64,000 nucleotides of DNA, taken from the NCBI GenBank assembly GCA_016839585.1, contig JAEOTZ010000056.1, positions 19,967-83,966 of the forward strand, given 5' to 3'. The stretch is from Promethearchaeota archaeon (GTDB lineage Archaea; Asgardarchaeota; Lokiarchaeia; Sigyniarchaeales; SOKP01). This document shows, piece after piece, positions 54,223-63,496 of this stretch (its first letter is position 1; each line of letters begins with the position of its first letter). The position numbers and the translations under genes were made by a program. Under the pieces are notes generated by a model. It did no database searches. It worked only from the letters and a program-made list of their open reading frames with translations, and was not told the DNA's origin.

Positions 54223-54750
54223 ATGAGCGAACCAGCATATATATTAAAAATAGTTCTTCTTGGAGAGGCTAATGTAGGTAAAACTTCGTTACTTTACAGG
54301 TGGATCGAAAATAAATTTAGAGAAAATTACAAATCAACCTTAGGAGTTAATCTTCTAAAAAAAGATATGAATATAACTGGATATGGTGAGGTTTCTGCTC
54401 AAATTTGGGATTTAGGAGGTCAAGAATCTTTTAAATCTCTCAGAAGATTATACCTAGAGGGAGCTAATGGAGCATTATTGTTATATGATGTGACAAATAA
54501 AGAATCATATGAAAAACTTGATGAATGGATACAAAGCTTTAAAGAAGATAGAGAAAATGAACCTATCATTTTAATTGGGAATAAATCAGATTTAAAAGAT
54601 AAAATTAAAATTACTGATAAAGACGCTAATGAATTCGCAAAAAGAAATAAAGTGGATATAATTATTACATCAGCTAAAACAGGGAAAAATGTGGAAAAAT
54701 CATTTATTGAATTGACTACAAAAATCTTAAAGAAGATTTCAAAAGAATAA
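54223..54750 (+). CDS. Small GTPase (Rab/Arf-like)
   Basis: This 175-residue GTPase has all G motifs: GEANVGKT at 14-21, switch I Thr39, DLGGQ at 63-67, NKSD at 120-123 and SAK at 150-152. The DLGGQ switch II is Arf/Gtr-like, while its length and NKSD resemble Rab. There is no N-terminal amphipathic helix or C-terminal prenyl Cys, so membrane contact must come from partners. It is preceded by the V4R gene (about 100 bases) on the same strand. Confidence 0.93.
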   Translation: MSEPAYILKIVLLGEANVGKTSLLYRWIENKFRENYKSTLGVNLLKKDMNITGYGEVSAQIWDLGGQESFKSLRRLYLEGANGALLLYDVTNKESYEKLDEWIQSFKEDRENEPIILIGNKSDLKDKIKITDKDANEFAKRNKVDIIITSAKTGKNVEKSFIELTTKILKKISKE

Positions 54751-54992
54751 AAGTCTAAGAATATAACCAAACTAAATTATTTACATCTTTAATTTTTACA
54801 AGGATATTTCAAAGTGAAAATGTAAATATCAAAATTTGGTGATTTTAGCACATATCTTTTTTAAATCAACTATGTCTTTTTAAATAAATTTAAATAAAAA
54901 CCTTTATTTAAATAAAATTATAAAAAATACCATGAAAGAAAGAATATATTTTTTTATTAAATTTCAAATCACAATTATCTTACCTAATTATT

Positions 54993-55685
54993 ATGTCAGA
55001 AGAAAATAATGAATTTAATGAGGATTCTGAAGAAAAATTCGAAGAAAAAATTGAAGAGGAAGAGGAGGGATTCGAAGGGGAGTATGATTATGAAACTAAT
55101 TTAGATTATAAAATAGAGAATGTTGTAGCAACAGTAGTTGTTGAAATTACAGAAAAGATTGATCTAAACCAGATTGCACGGCGCCATGCAGAGGTCGAAT
55201 ATAATCCAGAACGGTTTCCTGGTCTTGTAATGCGGATTGAAAAACCACGTGCGACTATTTTAATATTTTCTACTGGAAAAATGGTTGTAACGGGACTTAG
55301 ACAAGCATCCGAAGCTGAACGAGTCGTTGATAAAGTTGTAAAAAACATAAGAAAAGCTGGAATTAGACTAGCTAATCCAGAAATAACGATTCAAAACATT
55401 GTGGCCTCAGGTGATCTACATACAAATATAGATCTCAATATGGCCGCTATTGTGATGGAATACGCAATGTATGAACCAGAGGTATTTCCTGGGTTAATTT
55501 ATCGTATGCAGGACCCAAAAACTGTTTTCCTAATCTTTTCAACTGGTAGAATTGTTTGTACAGGAGCAAAACGAAAAGAGGTTGTTAGAGAAGCAGTTTT
55601 AAAATTAAATCAACAAGTTCGAGATTTAGGTGTTGCTAAAAAAGATATAGGAGAATCAGAATATCAAGATATAACTTTCATCTAA
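54993..55685 (+). CDS. tbp: TATA-box-binding protein with acidic N-terminal extension
   Basis: This is the general transcription factor that binds archaeal TATA boxes together with TFB. The two symmetric repeats span about 45-135 and 136-222. Each has the FPGL...R motif and IFSTGK/RxVxTG strand that contact the minor groove. Residues 1-35 are an unusually acidic extension of Glu/Asp/Asn, not present in most archaeal TBPs, where an acidic tail usually lies at the C-terminus. It is monocistronic with an AT-rich leader of about 240 bases. Confidence 0.95.
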   Translation: MSEENNEFNEDSEEKFEEKIEEEEEGFEGEYDYETNLDYKIENVVATVVVEITEKIDLNQIARRHAEVEYNPERFPGLVMRIEKPRATILIFSTGKMVVTGLRQASEAERVVDKVVKNIRKAGIRLANPEITIQNIVASGDLHTNIDLNMAAIVMEYAMYEPEVFPGLIYRMQDPKTVFLIFSTGRIVCTGAKRKEVVREAVLKLNQQVRDLGVAKKDIGESEYQDITFI

Positions 55686-55785
55686 ATCTCTTATCTTTTT
55701 TGATTTTTTAATCCATTTATTGTAATATTCAAGTTGTATTATTTAGATTCTTATAAACTTTCAGAGAATATATTTAAACTTATAT

Positions 55786-56124
55786 TTAGATGACTTTCTT
55801 TTCATTAATAGCATTAATAGAAACAATATATTCATCATATAATGCATGTAATAACTTGGATTCTTTAGCTTTATTAAATGTTAAAAGAAAAAGTCGGTTT
55901 AATGATTTCTCATTATTGATTTCATAAATATCATCATTAATTCCTAAGTGATCACTATTTTGATCAAGAAAATTACACAAAATGTATCTGTTTTCTCTTC
56001 TCAAATTCACTTTATTCAAGGCTCCAAACATTTTTAAGATTAAAGGTCCTTGATATTTAATTTTCTTATGATTGATTGATTGAAAGAATTTAAGGTATTC
56101 ATTTCTTTTTATAGGAACCGACAT
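55786..56124 (-). CDS. Small basic protein, function unknown
   Basis: I do not recognise this 112-residue basic soluble protein. It is rich in Asn, Lys and Leu and appears helical, with one short strand pair (NRYILCNFLDQ). There is no membrane segment or motif. It lies alone between tbp and acylphosphatase on the minus strand. The frame is intact with a plausible ATG. Confidence 0.48.
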   Translation of the reverse strand: MSVPIKRNEYLKFFQSINHKKIKYQGPLILKMFGALNKVNLRRENRYILCNFLDQNSDHLGINDDIYEINNEKSLNRLFLLTFNKAKESKLLHALYDEYIVSINAINEKKVI

Positions 56125-56256
56125 AAATAATGAATTTTTAAAATAGTTATTGAAAAGAAGTAATATTAGGATAATATAATATAGAAATAGTTACAAGATT
56201 ACTTACTTAGCTTTAAGCTATTCAATTAAAAACAAGTATTAAATTAAAAAAATATT

Positions 56257-56529
56257 TTAAAATGCATATTCAAATCCTTTAAATTCATTTTTAGACCCTT
56301 GCAATTCATAGTCAACTTTTTCTACTTGAGCATATTTAGGTCCTTTCTTTGAAAATTCTAATAATTCAAATAATTCATTTTCAGGGCCTTCTGCTTCAAT
56401 AAGTACACTCCCATTGGGCATATTTTTAACATATCCAGTTATACCTAATTTCCGAGCAATTTTTCGAGTGGTATATCGAAAAAAAACGCCTTGAACAAGC
56501 CCATATACTTTAATTTTAATTCTTTTCAT
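56257..56529 (-). CDS. acyP: Acylphosphatase
   Basis: This small enzyme hydrolyses acyl phosphates such as carbamoyl phosphate. The 90-residue protein has the signature GLVQGVFFRYTTRKIA with catalytic Arg19, then the GYVKNMPNGSVLIEAEG stretch with catalytic Asn37. Full length for the family. It follows the longin-wHTH gene by 45 bases on the same strand. Confidence 0.95.
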   Translation of the reverse strand: MKRIKIKVYGLVQGVFFRYTTRKIARKLGITGYVKNMPNGSVLIEAEGPENELFELLEFSKKGPKYAQVEKVDYELQGSKNEFKGFEYAF

Positions 56530-56574
56530 ATAATAAGTAAAAAGATATTTAATTTTTTAATTTGGATACCTCAA

Positions 56575-57222
56575 TTATAATTCTAAGTAATATATATCCT
56601 TATTTGGGTTGTATCCTATAACTTTATTTTTAAGCAGAGTTTCAATAACACTCATTAACCACTTGTTACTCGTATGAATGTTTTTTTTTAATTCATTTAA
56701 CCTAATTTCTTCATTTATAGCTAAAAGAAACAAGACTTTGCTTTTAACATTTAATTGATTAGAATTTGTAATTTTATTAAATTTCACTTCAAAATCATAT
56801 TCTCTTGTTTTTAGATATGCTACTTCATTGCTTAGTTTAGAGATAACTTCCTCAGTAGTTCGAAAGACATCTAAACTTATATGAAACATACTTTCTAATC
56901 TCTTCTTTAAATTTTCTCCTTTCTTCTCTTTATCAAGCTCTTTGTTAAATTCTTCGAGGAGTTCTAAATAGTCGTTACCATCATCATATTTGGTCAAAAC
57001 TAAAACAATTATCATTTCTTTGTTTTCATTATAATATGAAACAGAATTCCACCCTCTTTCTTCAGTGATAATATAAGATTCTGTAAAATTATGCGAAATT
57101 TGTAATTGTTGGACAATAGAAATTGGAATTTCTAGGTCATCTGGATATTTCATATAAACAGTGCCGCCTTCAACCTCATCCCATTTAATTAAGCAGATCC
57201 CTATAGGCATCCTTGTTAGCAA
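56575..57222 (-). CDS. Longin-like domain fused to a winged helix
   Basis: This 215-residue protein has an N-terminal domain (about 1-105) that begins GICLIKWDEVEGGTVY. It continues with a YPDDLEI turn, a helix, and strands SYIITEERGWNSVSYY and MIIVLVLTKYDD, a pattern seen in many Asgard and other archaeal longin-like proteins. A coiled-coil linker (about 85-150) leads to a C-terminal winged-helix-like region (about 160-215). It could link a trafficking-type fold to DNA or protein binding. It heads a two-gene unit with acylphosphatase. Exact function unknown. Confidence 0.62.
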   Translation of the reverse strand: MLTRMPIGICLIKWDEVEGGTVYMKYPDDLEIPISIVQQLQISHNFTESYIITEERGWNSVSYYNENKEMIIVLVLTKYDDGNDYLELLEEFNKELDKEKKGENLKKRLESMFHISLDVFRTTEEVISKLSNEVAYLKTREYDFEVKFNKITNSNQLNVKSKVLFLLAINEEIRLNELKKNIHTSNKWLMSVIETLLKNKVIGYNPNKDIYYLEL

Positions 57223-57403
57223 CCTAGTCTTTAATTTTAAAACAAAGTCTTTTACTATAATAATTTAAATTTTCATTTATTTAATTAAGCAAATATGATA
57301 TCCTAATATTTATATTTGACTGCAAACCAATATCATGGAATAATATACAAAGAATATATCTAAAAAAATAAATATAACAAAACCAATGTGTTATATAATA
57401 AAG

Positions 57404-57679
57404 ATGCCTGTTTATTACGTGTATATTCTGGAGACCATTGGAAAAAACAAGAAGAAAAGATTTTATACCGGATATAGTAATGATCTTTATAGGAGATTAT
57501 CTGAACATAAAAAAGGAACTGGAGCTAAATTTTGTCGTGGTAAAAATCAAATTGAATTAAAATATTTTGAAACATTTACCAATAGAAAAGAAGCAATGAG
57601 AAGGGAAATAGAAATTAAGTCATTATCTAGACAAAAGAAAAAGGAATTAATTAGTACTATTAATATTAATTTGGTTTAG
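57404..57679 (+). CDS. GIY-YIG endonuclease-like protein (UPF0213)
   Basis: This is a 91-residue stand-alone GIY-YIG domain from ATG 57404; the in-frame ATG at 57386 is less likely. The signature strands YYVYIL and FYTGYSNDLYRRLSEHKKG are clear, with the catalytic Arg in DLYRR and a later Glu in RREIEIK. Members are suspected DNA repair or RNA nucleases. The next gene begins at the base after its stop, so translation is coupled to the PSTK-like kinase. Confidence 0.88.
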   Translation: MPVYYVYILETIGKNKKKRFYTGYSNDLYRRLSEHKKGTGAKFCRGKNQIELKYFETFTNRKEAMRREIEIKSLSRQKKKELISTININLV

Positions 57680-58492
57680 TTGAATAATTTGTCAAACGAG
57701 CAAAACTTTTTAATCTGCTTGGCTGGATTACCAGCTTCGGGAAAGTCTATTTTTGCTAATGAATTAAGGGAGATTCTTGAAGAGAAATTTACTAATTTTA
57801 AGGTTAAAATTATTGATCCAGATAAGATAAGGCAAACAATAACCCAAAATAAATTTGATCATAAAAAAGAACACTTAGTCAAAGAAAAGAATCTTCAGAT
57901 AATAAAAAGAGAATTAAAAAAAAGATCTGTAGTTATTAGTGATGATTTAAATTATTATTCGAGCATGAGACATGATTTAAAAAAAATTGCAGATGAGTTA
58001 GATCTTAATTTTTTTATAATTCACATCTCTACTCCACTTGAAGTTTGCCTAAAGTGGAATGAAAAGAGAGGAAAACCTATTCCAAATAAAATAATTAAGA
58101 GAATTAGTAAAAAATTCGACGATTTTAATAAATATAAATGGGATACGCCATATGCTGTATATAATATGAACCAAACACTAGATTTAAATGATAGCCTTAT
58201 AGATTTTGCTAATCGCTTACATTTAAATGTAAAACAGTCTAAAAAAATATTAGAAAGAGAAGCAGAATTTAGACATGATTCCACTCTTTATAAAGAAAAA
58301 TTGGATAAAATCACTCGTAATTATGTAGGAATACTATTACTTAATTCCAACTATATTCCTCTAAAAAATAAAATTATTAAATTAAGAAAGGAATTTTTAA
58401 AAACCAAAAAGAATGAATTTTTAAGCGAATCAGAAATTCAAAATTCATTTCAGACATTTTTAGAGGAATCCTTAAACATCAAAATATTATAA
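57680..58492 (+). CDS. pstK: L-seryl-tRNA(Sec) kinase-like P-loop protein (PSTK family)
   Basis: It would phosphorylate Ser-tRNA(Sec), the step before Sep-tRNA:Sec-tRNA synthase makes selenocysteinyl-tRNA. The 270-residue protein has the P-loop GLPASGKS at 16-23, the DPDKIRQ segment, and the DDLNYYSSMRHDLKKIA motif that characterises PSTK. The ISTPLEVCLKWNEKRGKPIPNKII segment and KWDTPYAVY complete the kinase core. The C-terminal 90 residues are helical and would bind tRNA. The start is TTG 57680. Kti12 is a related alternative. Confidence 0.78.
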   Translation: MNNLSNEQNFLICLAGLPASGKSIFANELREILEEKFTNFKVKIIDPDKIRQTITQNKFDHKKEHLVKEKNLQIIKRELKKRSVVISDDLNYYSSMRHDLKKIADELDLNFFIIHISTPLEVCLKWNEKRGKPIPNKIIKRISKKFDDFNKYKWDTPYAVYNMNQTLDLNDSLIDFANRLHLNVKQSKKILEREAEFRHDSTLYKEKLDKITRNYVGILLLNSNYIPLKNKIIKLRKEFLKTKKNEFLSESEIQNSFQTFLEESLNIKIL

Positions 58493-58607
58493 GAACTGGT
58501 TTATTTGATTTTTATTTAAAATAAAGAAAAAGAAAATAAACCATAATTCCTTTAATAACTTGAAAAAAGATATTTTTATTTCTATAATTAAGATATTACT
58601 TGAAATT

Positions 58608-60887
58608 ATGAACCAAGAAAATAATAATAATAGCATCGCTAAATTGAGAATTGAGCGATTGGAAAAAAGCAGAAGTGGACGTTCTTTATGTTATATTGAC
58701 CAACAAATAATGAGCGAATTAGCATTAAATACTGGTGATATAATTGAGATAAGAGGGAAAAAGAAAACTACAGGTATTGCTGTTGCGAGTGCTACAGATA
58801 GGGGAAAAAATATCATTAGATTAGATGGGCTTCAAAGGCTAAACGCAGGTGCTACTATTGGAGAATTTGTATCCATTCAACATGCAGAAGTGTATCCCGC
58901 CATTGAGATTGTTCTAACTCCTACTAGACCAAATATTGATTTAAAAAGGCAAGCAGAAGCAATTAAAGGTAAACTCATTGATAAACCGGTAGTTATTGGT
59001 GATATTGTTGATGTCTTAGGATCTTTTGTGCAAAAAGGTAGCTCTGATAACCCGATGGAGGATATTATGAAGATGCTTCCATGGGGTAGCAAAAAAAGAA
59101 CAACATTAGGAATATTAAGATTGATAGTAGAAAATTTAAAACCCTCAGATAAAGTTGTAAAAATTACTCGTGACACTTTAATAAAGGTTAATAAAAGAGT
59201 TGCCGTTTTAAATGTTTCAGGTGGAGTTGTTACTTATGATGATGTTGGAGGGTTAACTGATGAAATTCAGAGAATAAGAGAAATGGTTGAGTTACCTTTG
59301 AAACATCCTGAACTTTTTCATCGATTAAATATTGACCCTCCTAAAGGTGTTTTATTTTATGGACCTTCTGGAACAGGAAAAACATTGATGGCAAAAGCAG
59401 TATCTCAAGAATCTAATGCTTATTTTATCACGATTAATGGTCCAGAAATTATGAGCAAATTTTATGGAGCAAGCGAAGGGCGTCTTAGAGAAAAATTTAG
59501 AGAAGCAGAAGATAATGCACCTTCTATCATTTTTATTGATGAAATTGATTCAATTGCTCCAAAAAGAGTAGATACTTCTGGAGAAGTAGAAAGACGAGTT
59601 GTTTCCCAATTACTCGCTTTAATGGATGGTTTACAAGGAAGAGGTGAAGTAATTTGTGTAGGTGCCTCAAATAGAATCAACTCTATTGATGAAGCATTGA
59701 GACGCCCAGGACGATTTGATAGAGAAATTGAATTTGGAGTTCCTAATGTAAATGGTAGGAAAGAAATCCTTCAAATTCATACAAGAGGAATGCCACTCCT
59801 CGAAGATGTCAATCTCGATAACTATGCTGAGATAACTCATGGGTTTGTTGGTGCTGATATAATGGCAGTATGTAGAGAAGCTGCAATGTTTTCTTTAAGG
59901 AGAATCTTGCCAAAAATTAATTTGGATGAACCAATTCCAAGTGAAATTATTCAAGAATTGAAAATTAAGGATACAGATTTTGTAAAAGCAATTAATATGA
60001 TAGAACCATCAGCCATGCGAGAAGTTATGGTTGAGATCCCTAATATAGCTTGGGAAGATGTAGGTGGTTTAGAAGATATTAAACAAGAGTTAAGAGAAGC
60101 AGTAGAATGGCCATTGAAATATCCAAAATTGTTTGAAAGAGCAGGAATACGCCCCTTAAATGGAATCCTTTTATTTGGACCACCTGGATGTGGAAAAACA
60201 CTATTAGCTAAAGCAGTTGCAACTGAAAGTAAGTCAAATTTTATCGCAATAAAAGGACCTGAGATCTATTCTAAATGGGTTGGAGAAAGTGAACGAGCTG
60301 TTAGAGAGATATTTAGAAAAGCGCGTCAAGCAGCTCCTTCAATTATATATTTTGATGAAATTGATGCAATAACTTCTGGTAGAGGAAATTTTGAAGGAAC
60401 TCATACATTTGCTTCAATTGTAAATCAAATCCTGGTAGAAATGGATGGTGTGGAAAATCGAAAAGGAATCATAGTCATTGCTAGCACTAATCGTCCAGAT
60501 ATAGTAGATCCTGCATTTCTAAGACCAGGACGATTTGATCGTTTAATATATGTAGAATCTCCTGATTACGAAGCAAGATTAAAAATCTTAAAAGTCCATA
60601 CTAAATATATGCCATTAGGAAAAGATATTTCTTTAGAGAGAATCGCCCAAACTACTGAAGGATATAGTGGGGCAGATTTAGAAAATGTATGTCGTGAAGC
60701 AGGAATGCAAGCAATTAGAGAAGAATTAGATAAATTAAAAGAAATAAAACAGAAATATTTTGATTTTGCACTCTCTAAAATTAAATCTACTTTACCAAAG
60801 GAAGTAATAGAGAGATATGAGAATATGGCAAAACAAATAACAGAATCTCGGAATATAACAGAGTCTAAATCCGATTTATATAGATAA
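58608..60887 (+). CDS. cdc48: Cdc48/p97/VCP AAA+ unfoldase
   Basis: This is an ATP-driven segregase/unfoldase that extracts and unfolds proteins for degradation. It has 759 residues from ATG 58608; a TTG at 58560 is also in frame but unneeded. The N domain (about 8-190) is followed by D1, with Walker A GPSGTGKT at 252-259 and Walker B IIFIDE near 308, and D2, with Walker A GPPGCGKT at 524-531 and Walker B IIYFDE near 580. Both have sensor and arginine-finger regions (RRPGRFD, LRPGRFD). The last three residues Leu-Tyr-Arg form an HbYX motif for docking to the 20S proteasome. Confidence 0.97.
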   Translation: MNQENNNNSIAKLRIERLEKSRSGRSLCYIDQQIMSELALNTGDIIEIRGKKKTTGIAVASATDRGKNIIRLDGLQRLNAGATIGEFVSIQHAEVYPAIEIVLTPTRPNIDLKRQAEAIKGKLIDKPVVIGDIVDVLGSFVQKGSSDNPMEDIMKMLPWGSKKRTTLGILRLIVENLKPSDKVVKITRDTLIKVNKRVAVLNVSGGVVTYDDVGGLTDEIQRIREMVELPLKHPELFHRLNIDPPKGVLFYGPSGTGKTLMAKAVSQESNAYFITINGPEIMSKFYGASEGRLREKFREAEDNAPSIIFIDEIDSIAPKRVDTSGEVERRVVSQLLALMDGLQGRGEVICVGASNRINSIDEALRRPGRFDREIEFGVPNVNGRKEILQIHTRGMPLLEDVNLDNYAEITHGFVGADIMAVCREAAMFSLRRILPKINLDEPIPSEIIQELKIKDTDFVKAINMIEPSAMREVMVEIPNIAWEDVGGLEDIKQELREAVEWPLKYPKLFERAGIRPLNGILLFGPPGCGKTLLAKAVATESKSNFIAIKGPEIYSKWVGESERAVREIFRKARQAAPSIIYFDEIDAITSGRGNFEGTHTFASIVNQILVEMDGVENRKGIIVIASTNRPDIVDPAFLRPGRFDRLIYVESPDYEARLKILKVHTKYMPLGKDISLERIAQTTEGYSGADLENVCREAGMQAIREELDKLKEIKQKYFDFALSKIKSTLPKEVIERYENMAKQITESRNITESKSDLYR

Positions 60888-60959
60888 CTAAAATTTCTTT
60901 ATTTAGCTTTTTATTTGTTTTTTGTTAGTAAAATCCTAAATTAATTTTGTAAAATTTTA

Positions 60960-61652
60960 TTAACGAAATTTTCCATTTTTGTCCCTTGATCTTTGCTTTG
61001 TTTTTTTCTTCATCAGTTTTGAATGATTTTCTATAGCACATTGGGGACACCATGTACCTTTAGGCTTTGATGGTTTACCCCTTATATCATTTGGAGGTGC
61101 ATACCATGAATAATGATGTTTATTACAATACCATTTTAATTTAATTAATTCTCCAAAATAATGTGTAGATATTAATTTACCATTCCTACTCTCAGCCAAT
61201 TCCTGTAATTCTTTAACTTTATCAGGTTCGCTTAAATTAAATTTTCTCCAATTAATCTTTTTATCATTTTTAGGAAGTGAAACTCCTTTTTCTTCACACT
61301 TTTTTCGGATATAATCTTCCATCTCATCAATAGGAATTTTGTAAAGCTTACCATTACGCCATTCATATCCAACTTCAATTAATATAATTCCATGCTTTTT
61401 ACACATGTTCCTTTTATATTCGTCTATTGCTAATCTCTTTTTAAATTCCTTTAGATCACTTCGATGAAAAAAGGATTGATATTTATAATGTTGAATTCCA
61501 TGTCGTTCAAAAGCTATTTTTAATTCTCTATTATACCCATCAAGGTGAAGTCCATATTTCTTTAACCATTCTAAATTAATTTCTGTTTTAAATGGTACTT
61601 CAAAAAGTTCCTCAAAAAATGCTCTACATATTCGCTCTGCTCTTTCTTTGAA
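60960..61652 (-). pseudogene. 5'-truncated VSR-like endonuclease with zinc finger
   Basis: An open frame of 231 codons runs from just after an in-frame TAG (complement at 61653-61655) to the stop at 60960. The first 84 codons contain no ATG, GTG or TTG. They nevertheless read as conserved protein: RICRAFFEELF, GLHLDGYNRELKIAFERHG and IQHYKYQSFFH, the PD-(D/E)xK core of VSR-like nucleases. MCKKHGIILIEV follows at 61406. The C-terminus carries a treble-clef finger (CNKHHYSW and CPQC). The normal N-terminal zinc region is missing, so this is probably a decayed gene, or only the 148 residues from 61406 are made. Confidence 0.62.
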
Positions 61653-61658
61653 CTAAAA

Positions 61659-62810
61659 TTATAACTCTTTAAAAAATTCTTCAATTCTATCCATAGCTTC
61701 TTTAATTTTATCTATAGCAGTCGCATAAGATATCCTTACCATATAATTTGAGAAAGAACCAAAGGTTTCACCTGGTATAATCGCAACACCCTTTTTTTTC
61801 ATGATTTCACTTGAAAACTCTGATCCTGTCATATTAAACTTTTTTAATGAAGGCATTATGTAAAAAGCACCACGAGGTTTAACAACATCAAATCCCATAT
61901 TTTTTAATCTATCATAAACAAGATTTCGCCTTTCGTCAAAACTTTTTAAAATCTTCTCAAAAAATTTTATATCCATCTTTAAAGCTTCTATAAAACCGTA
62001 TTGAGCAGCATGATTTGTACCAGCAACAGTGTATTGATGAAATTTTTCCATCAAATCAATTATCTCTTTTGAAGCTACAGCATAGCCTAACCTAAATCCA
62101 GTGGCAGAAAATAATTTTGACATTGCATTGGTTGTAATAGTGCGATTAATCATTCCATTAAAAGAAGCAGGACTTAAATGTTTCAAACCATCATATAGAT
62201 AATTTTCGTAAACTTCATCTGATATTATAAACATATCATTTTCATTAACTATATCGACAATTTCATTAAGCTCTTTAGAACTAAATGCATATCCTGTGGG
62301 ATTATTTGGTGAATTGATAATAATTGCTTTAGTTTTCTCTGTAATTGCCTTTTTCAATTTTTCTAAATTTGGACTAAAATCAGAATTTCTTTCAATTTCT
62401 ACTATTTTTACACCAAAAAAAGACGCGATGTAGAAATATGAAAGGAAGTTAGGAGAGAATAAAATTAACTCATCTCCAGGATTGAATAGTGAGGCATATG
62501 CAAGGCAAAGAGCTTGGCTTCCACCATTAGTAACGATAATGCTTTCTTTCCAATTAGTCTCAATATTATTAACTTTTCTTAATTTGTTTTCAATTAATTC
62601 TAATAATTCAGGAAGGCCTCTCGTTGGCGCATAAGCAGTAACTCCTTTTCTTAAAGCTTCAATTGTTCCTCGAATTGCTGGTTCGGGAGTTGGAAAATCA
62701 GGTTGACCAATTCCAAGGCTTATTACATCCGATCTTCCTAATGCTATATCAAATAATTCTCTTATCTTAGATTTTGGAGCTTTAGATAGATTTTGAGATA
62801 GTTCTTTCAT
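61659..62810 (-). CDS. Class I/II aminotransferase (aspartate aminotransferase-like)
   Basis: This is a PLP-dependent aminotransferase of 383 residues. The PLP Lys is in the segment NAMSKLFSATGFRLGY (near residue 230). The conserved NSPNNPTG loop (about 166-173) and DEVYENYLY strand (about 198-206) are clear, and the terminal Arg that binds the substrate carboxylate is in MVRISYA. The set fits the AspC/alanine/aromatic group; substrate preference cannot be read. It begins its own leftward unit. Confidence 0.92.
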   Translation of the reverse strand: MKELSQNLSKAPKSKIRELFDIALGRSDVISLGIGQPDFPTPEPAIRGTIEALRKGVTAYAPTRGLPELLELIENKLRKVNNIETNWKESIIVTNGGSQALCLAYASLFNPGDELILFSPNFLSYFYIASFFGVKIVEIERNSDFSPNLEKLKKAITEKTKAIIINSPNNPTGYAFSSKELNEIVDIVNENDMFIISDEVYENYLYDGLKHLSPASFNGMINRTITTNAMSKLFSATGFRLGYAVASKEIIDLMEKFHQYTVAGTNHAAQYGFIEALKMDIKFFEKILKSFDERRNLVYDRLKNMGFDVVKPRGAFYIMPSLKKFNMTGSEFSSEIMKKKGVAIIPGETFGSFSNYMVRISYATAIDKIKEAMDRIEEFFKEL

Positions 62811-62901
62811 AATTTATTCACTTATTTAATCTTTTTTAAATAGTTCGCTTTTTATAAGAATGCTTAATAATAAGAAAATAAGACTGAACTATTGGAGTTC
62901 T

Positions 62902-63468
62902 TTAAACATTTATGCCAAAATTCTTCAAAATTCGATTGACCAAAAGTGAGAATGCTTCTTCAATATTTTCTCCGAGTTTTGCACTAGTCTCTATAAAATT
63001 ACTTGCTTTAATTTTTTCTGATAATTCTTTTCCATTTTCAGCTGGTACAGCCCTCTGTTTTTTTAAGTCACTCTTATTACCAATTAAAATATAAGCGCCT
63101 TCTTTTTTTACATATCTTTTAAAATCTTTTAACCATTTTGAATTTATACTGTCAAACGTATGATATCGTGTAATATCATAAACTAAAAATGCACCAACAC
63201 ATCCCTGAAAATACATACTCCTTATCACGCTGTATTTCTCTTGTCCAGCTAAATCCCACATTATTAATCTAACTTTCGTGTTTATATCTTCTAAATTCAC
63301 ATCTTTACGAATTATATTCGCACCTAATGTTGGTTTGTAATCTTCTTCAAAGAAACTTTCACAATATCGTGTAATAAGGCTTGTTTTACCCACAGCAGCA
63401 TCACCGAGTAAAACAATCTTAAATACATATTCTTTTACGAAGCTTTCTTTAATTTCTTCTGTTGTCAT
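62902..63468 (-). CDS. Ras/Rab-like small GTPase
   Basis: This 188-residue GTPase starts at ATG 63468; a TTG at 63513 in frame would overlap the upstream gene. The G motifs are canonical: GDAAVGKT at 22-29, switch I Thr47 in PTLGA, DLAGQ at 72-76, NKSD at 131-134 and TSAK at 161-164. The N-terminal 15 residues are charged. There is no C-terminal Cys. It follows the V4R-type gene by about 28 bases on the same strand, echoing the arrangement at 53.6-54.7 kb. Confidence 0.94.
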   Translation of the reverse strand: MTTEEIKESFVKEYVFKIVLLGDAAVGKTSLITRYCESFFEEDYKPTLGANIIRKDVNLEDINTKVRLIMWDLAGQEKYSVIRSMYFQGCVGAFLVYDITRYHTFDSINSKWLKDFKRYVKKEGAYILIGNKSDLKKQRAVPAENGKELSEKIKASNFIETSAKLGENIEEAFSLLVNRILKNFGINV

Positions 63469-63496
63469 TCTGCAATTTATATATTTAGTTATAACA

